Assembly: GCA_963674665.2 (NCBI GenBank)
Contig: CAXXPL010000010.1
Coordinates: 62,001-126,000, forward strand
Direction of reading: 5' to 3'
DNA length: 64,000 nucleotides
Origin: G963674665 sp963674665
GTDB taxonomy: Bacteria > Desulfobacterota > Desulfovibrionia > Desulfovibrionales > Desulfovibrionaceae
Below are positions 61,257-64,000 of the stretch, in pieces (the stretch's first letter is position 1; each line of letters opens with the position of its first letter). The translations under genes were made by a program, and so were the position numbers. The notes under the pieces are model-generated. The model saw only the letters and a program-made list of their open reading frames with translations. It did no database searches and was not told the DNA's origin.

Positions 61257-61547
61257 AAAACAAATCAAGAAGAAGGTAACACATCATTGTGTGGGAAAAA
61301 AATATAAGCAACTCTTCTCCTGGGAGCCCGTGGAAACGGAATTTAATGTGTTTTCCTCTGGAAAATACCAAAAACCAAACCTTATTAAAATAATGTCAAC
61401 TACAGTCCAAAAAAGAAACAGTCCAACAAAGACGGTAATAATTCTTGATATAGACACGTTGCGCCTTAAAATTCTATAATCACAAAAAGTAATCACGGTC
61501 AGGACCGAAAGAACGTTTAAAAGTAAATATGCCCATTTTTCGTTCAT
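61246..61547 (-). pseudogene. Lycopene-cyclase-domain protein, first half, frameshifted (CrtYc-like)
   Basis: The first frame gives NEKWAYLLLNVLSVLTVITF and LFLFWTVVDIILIRFGFWYF; after a one-base shift near 61335 the other frame gives RFHGLPGEELLIFFSHTMMC and ends YDE. GLPGEE matches the PxEE mark of the family. Without the shift it would be a normal CrtYc-like subunit. ATG 61547 follows GGAAAGGTCG. Confidence 0.5.
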
Positions 61548-61554
61548 CGACCTT

Positions 61555-61579
61555 TCCAATCAATAATTCCTAGTTATCA
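61555..61579 (-). repeat. Right copy of the 25-bp inverted repeat
   Basis: Exact reverse complement of 58956-58980. Its last three bases on the minus strand are the TGA stop codon of the tyrosine recombinase gene, so the gene end is part of the repeat. Confidence 0.92.
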
Positions 61580-62515
61580 ACGCTTCATATCCACCTCCAG
61601 ATTCCTGCGAGGATGTTTCCCTACCAAGGCCTCGCGCTGGGCAGAGAGGCTGACGTGGGTGTAGATCTCGGTCACAGCCAATGAGCTGTGCCCCAGCAGG
61701 GTTTGGATGTTCCGGATGTCCACACCGTTTTCCAGGAGCAGGGTGGCCACGGTGTGCCGGAACATATGGGGGGTGATGAGGCCGGGCACACAGGCAAGGC
61801 GTTGCGTCTTCTTGATGATGGCCCGCACCGACTGGTCCGAGAGCGGGTCCATGTTCCTGTTCAGGAAGTACTCCCTGTCCGGTTCCAGGTGTTCGGCATA
61901 GGCTTGTTCATAGGTCTCCAGGGCCTGGACAACGCTTGCGTCGCACAGGGGGATGATGCGCTCCCTCTTGCCTTTGCCCATGACCAGGATTTGCTTCTGC
62001 CTAATATCCACGCAGGAGTACTTGAGGTTGCAGAGCTCAGAGACACGTACGCCGGTGGAGAACAGCGTCTCCAGCACAGCAATGTTACGCACCGCCTCGC
62101 GATAGCGGGGCGACTCACAGTTCATCTCGTCACGGATGGTGTACGCAGTCCGCATGAGCTCGGACAGTGAATTCTTGGGGATGGTACGGGGCAGGTTCTT
62201 TTCACGCTCCAGGCGCATGCGCAGCTTTCTGAAGGGGGAGGCCTCGATGTACTCCTCCTGCTCCAGAAAGGAAAAAAACGCCTTCAACGTTGCCAGCTTG
62301 CGTTTCAGACTGCGGGGTTTGTACTTCGTGGACAAAAACTCCATGTATGTTCGCATGGTGTTCTTATCCATGTCCTCTATGGCCGGAATCCCGGCGTCAA
62401 AGCTCTCCGTGAATTGTCGCAGATCGAGTTCGTAGGCGTTCATGGTGAGTTTGGACAACCCACGCTCCAGGCGGCAATGGTTCAAGAATGCGGAAACGGC
62501 ATCACTCAAGTGCAT
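61577..62515 (-). CDS. XerC/XerD-type tyrosine recombinase
   Basis: A 312-residue site-specific recombinase with normal GC content. An N-terminal SAM-like core-binding domain (about residues 1-90) precedes the catalytic domain with Arg in STGVRVSELC, Lys in MGKGKRERIIPL, HMFRHTVATLLL (HxxR), LLGHSS and the Tyr in TEIYTHV. All six catalytic residues are present. It could be the house-keeping XerC or D or a dedicated invertase; its stop codon lies inside the 25-bp inverted repeat, which favours a link with the adjacent cassette. Confidence 0.93.
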   Translation of the reverse strand: MHLSDAVSAFLNHCRLERGLSKLTMNAYELDLRQFTESFDAGIPAIEDMDKNTMRTYMEFLSTKYKPRSLKRKLATLKAFFSFLEQEEYIEASPFRKLRMRLEREKNLPRTIPKNSLSELMRTAYTIRDEMNCESPRYREAVRNIAVLETLFSTGVRVSELCNLKYSCVDIRQKQILVMGKGKRERIIPLCDASVVQALETYEQAYAEHLEPDREYFLNRNMDPLSDQSVRAIIKKTQRLACVPGLITPHMFRHTVATLLLENGVDIRNIQTLLGHSSLAVTEIYTHVSLSAQREALVGKHPRRNLEVDMKR

Positions 62516-62828
62516 ATTTGATCCCTCTTTTTGCGGTACAGAAAGAGTGATTGCCTAAAAATCAACTAAATATCAATTAGTTAGGTTATGCTTAGAAGAG
62601 ATGAAGACCGATATGGGGTGTCGCGGGATGGGCTGGATGTTGCGGGTTCACCAATGCGGTATTGCTGAACTGAAATTGTCAATCTATTGTCTAATTTGTC
62701 TGGAATCGACACTATGGGCAGGGCTCATTGCCCAAGTGCTCCCCGTTCTGGCCAAAATGAGGAGCTCTGTCACTTCTGGGCGATTGAACACAGAATGCCC
62801 CATATGTGCTTTGGGGCGGAGATTTTAC
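62516..62828. other. Intergenic region upstream of the recombinase
   Basis: No gene is seen in 313 bases. Just before the recombinase start, AACTAA-N7-TTAGTT (about 62561-62579) is a small palindrome that could be an operator or a recombination site. Confidence 0.45.
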
Positions 62829-64000
62829 CTATTTGCCGGTGCGTTTGCCCTGCTTGCGCTTGTACTCCAGCAGCTTCTTATGGATGAGCGCATTGTCGGG
62901 GCGCAGCATGAAGGCCAGCCCCATGAACATGTTCGCCTTGTCGGGCGCGCTCCTCTCCATGGAAAGGGCGGTCTCCACGAACAGGTCCGCGCACTTGTCC
63001 GGCAGCCCCAGGTTGGGTTCCGCAACGGCCAGCAGCACCCGGGTCAGCCCCTCGGCATCCGCCGCGTTCATCACTTCGGGGGCGTTTTCAGGCTCTTCAA
63101 ATGGGAACGGGTTGCCCTCGTCACCCAGGTATCTTTCGTTCACCAGGGCATTGGATGGGGCGAAGGACTCGTAGATCTCTTTGTATTTCTCGGGAGGCAG
63201 GGGCGCGCCCCCTCCGGTGAACGCGGCGGTTACCGCCTGGATTGCGCGCGCCCTGGTTTGGTTCGGCACGCCGGAGCCTGAATACTTGGGGAACGCCTTG
63301 TTCACAGCCCGCGCCACCATGAGCCCGAAGGGGGTGAGCGACTCGTTCCGAGCCTCCAGGTCCGTGGGCACTGTGGCGCAAAGCCCCTCGTCGAGCAGTG
63401 CCAGGAAGTCCTGGAGCAGGTTCCGGTTCCTGAACCGTTCCCTGCTGAATATCCGGACGCGGAGATTCTCCCGGCCAAAGACTTCGGCCCAATTTCCAAG
63501 CATGTCATGGTAATTGTAATAGATATTGTCCGGAGTGCAGCGCTTCAGGAATTCACCGAGTTCCTCGTTGCCGCCGGATCGCATCACTGTGGAGTATGAG
63601 GACAGGCATAGGGCGGACTGCTCCCTCAGGTAGCAGATGACATTTACTGAAGAAAAGAACGGAATCAGCATATCGTGCACACGCAGCACCTCGGCGAGGG
63701 AGCTGGTCCTTGAGTGAAAGTTCTCGCTGGAGATCACTACCGAGTGGATGGAAGAGGGGAGGGCGCGTAATTCGGCTTTTAGCGCCTTGTTCAGGGTTTC
63801 CCTGAATTCCGCCCTCTGCTTGGGGGTGATAATCCTGCGCTTCAGAAAAAAGTCGTCGGCTTGGGCGTCGTTCATGCAGGCGCAGGGGAGGGCGCGGTTG
63901 TTGCGGGTGCCGGCGCATTGCAGAAAGTGGAATCCGGCAGCGGCCAGCGCGCCCCTGTTCTGAAAGAGGCACTCCTGGATGGACGTGGTGCCGGTTTTTT
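62829..64000 (-). CDS. Sulfotransferase-like protein, 5' end missing
   Basis: The frame is open to the right edge, beyond the ATG at 63875: the first visible residues KTGTTSIQECLFQNRG match the 5'-phosphosulfate-binding loop (PKTGTTS) of PAPS-dependent sulfotransferases, so the start lies outside the window. About 389 residues are visible. SVNVICYLREQSALCLSSYS corresponds to the 3'-phosphate-binding strand and Arg/Ser. The C-terminal part (about the last 80 residues) is helical and TPR-like (LLAVAEPNLGLPDKCADLFV). It may sulfate a surface glycan. Confidence 0.8.
   Translation of the reverse strand, partial: KTGTTSIQECLFQNRGALAAAGFHFLQCAGTRNNRALPCACMNDAQADDFFLKRRIITPKQRAEFRETLNKALKAELRALPSSIHSVVISSENFHSRTSSLAEVLRVHDMLIPFFSSVNVICYLREQSALCLSSYSTVMRSGGNEELGEFLKRCTPDNIYYNYHDMLGNWAEVFGRENLRVRIFSRERFRNRNLLQDFLALLDEGLCATVPTDLEARNESLTPFGLMVARAVNKAFPKYSGSGVPNQTRARAIQAVTAAFTGGGAPLPPEKYKEIYESFAPSNALVNERYLGDEGNPFPFEEPENAPEVMNAADAEGLTRVLLAVAEPNLGLPDKCADLFVETALSMERSAPDKANMFMGLAFMLRPDNALIHKKLLEYKRKQGKRTGK

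Overview
The window looks like a chromosome segment of a Desulfovibrio-like sulfate-reducing bacterium. The base composition is GC-rich. There is a regulator of the TunR type known from sulfate reducers, a sulfide-dependent Thi4-type thiazole synthase, a DsrE-like protein, many two-component and HDOD proteins, and a molybdate import locus. No rRNA, tRNA or CRISPR array was seen.

Layout. 0-5.6 kb: end of a sensor kinase, two small proteins, a CoA-transferase/hydrolase, and a TrmB-regulator / Cys-rich protein / GNAT operon with a perfect operator palindrome. 5.8-8.6 kb: panC, a DUF502 membrane protein and metK, all carrying single-base frameshifts (seven in 2.8 kb), more likely sequence errors than decay. 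8.7-10.6 kb: a group II intron placed directly after the metK terminator hairpin, with a stop codon inside its reverse transcriptase, followed by an unusual run of stacked hairpins. 11-25 kb: a TRAP solute receptor, an M23 peptidase, a GspE/PilB ATPase, signalling proteins (YuxH-like, REC-TPR, REC-HD-GYP) and a PAP2 phosphatase. 25-31 kb: rplU-rpmA, thi4-thiE, a DUF1499 protein, an RlmD/RumA-type methyltransferase, and an IS110-family element with long noncoding flanks. 31-43 kb: DUF362 / acyl-CoA ligase / sugar-phosphate transferase cluster, pyrF, an OmpA-OmpA-L,D-transpeptidase lipoprotein, leuB, a DUF89 protein, a YprB-like exonuclease, and an SRAP-DUF1848 gene pair.

43-49 kb: an AT-rich patch holding an intact ISL3-type insertion with a perfect 8-bp target duplication, then two arsC-type reductases, and a Fur/PerR regulator with its peroxiredoxin. 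49-57.5 kb: a molybdenum/tungsten region: modB-modA-modC with a coupled small upstream ORF, a divergent TunR-like regulator (integrase-like domain plus two TOBE domains), a small palindromic element, remnants of a mannitol-type dehydrogenase and a TRAP permease, an IS1595-like protein that seems to lack a catalytic Asp, a ModE-like regulator and an FmdE-MoeA fusion.

57.5-61.6 kb: an AT-rich graveyard with a decayed IS1595 copy and then a 2.6-kb segment bounded by exact 25-bp inverted repeats. The segment holds a broken SSS-type transporter, an unknown membrane protein and lycopene-cyclase-domain pieces. The right repeat overlaps the stop codon of a XerC/D-type tyrosine recombinase, so this may be an invertible or mobile cassette. 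A sulfotransferase-like gene runs off the right edge.

Across the window many intergenic gaps carry a related GC-rich palindrome (core GCGAGGGG..AACCCTTTT-loop-AAAAGGGTT..CCCCTCGC) that probably serves as a two-way terminator and forms a dispersed repeat family.
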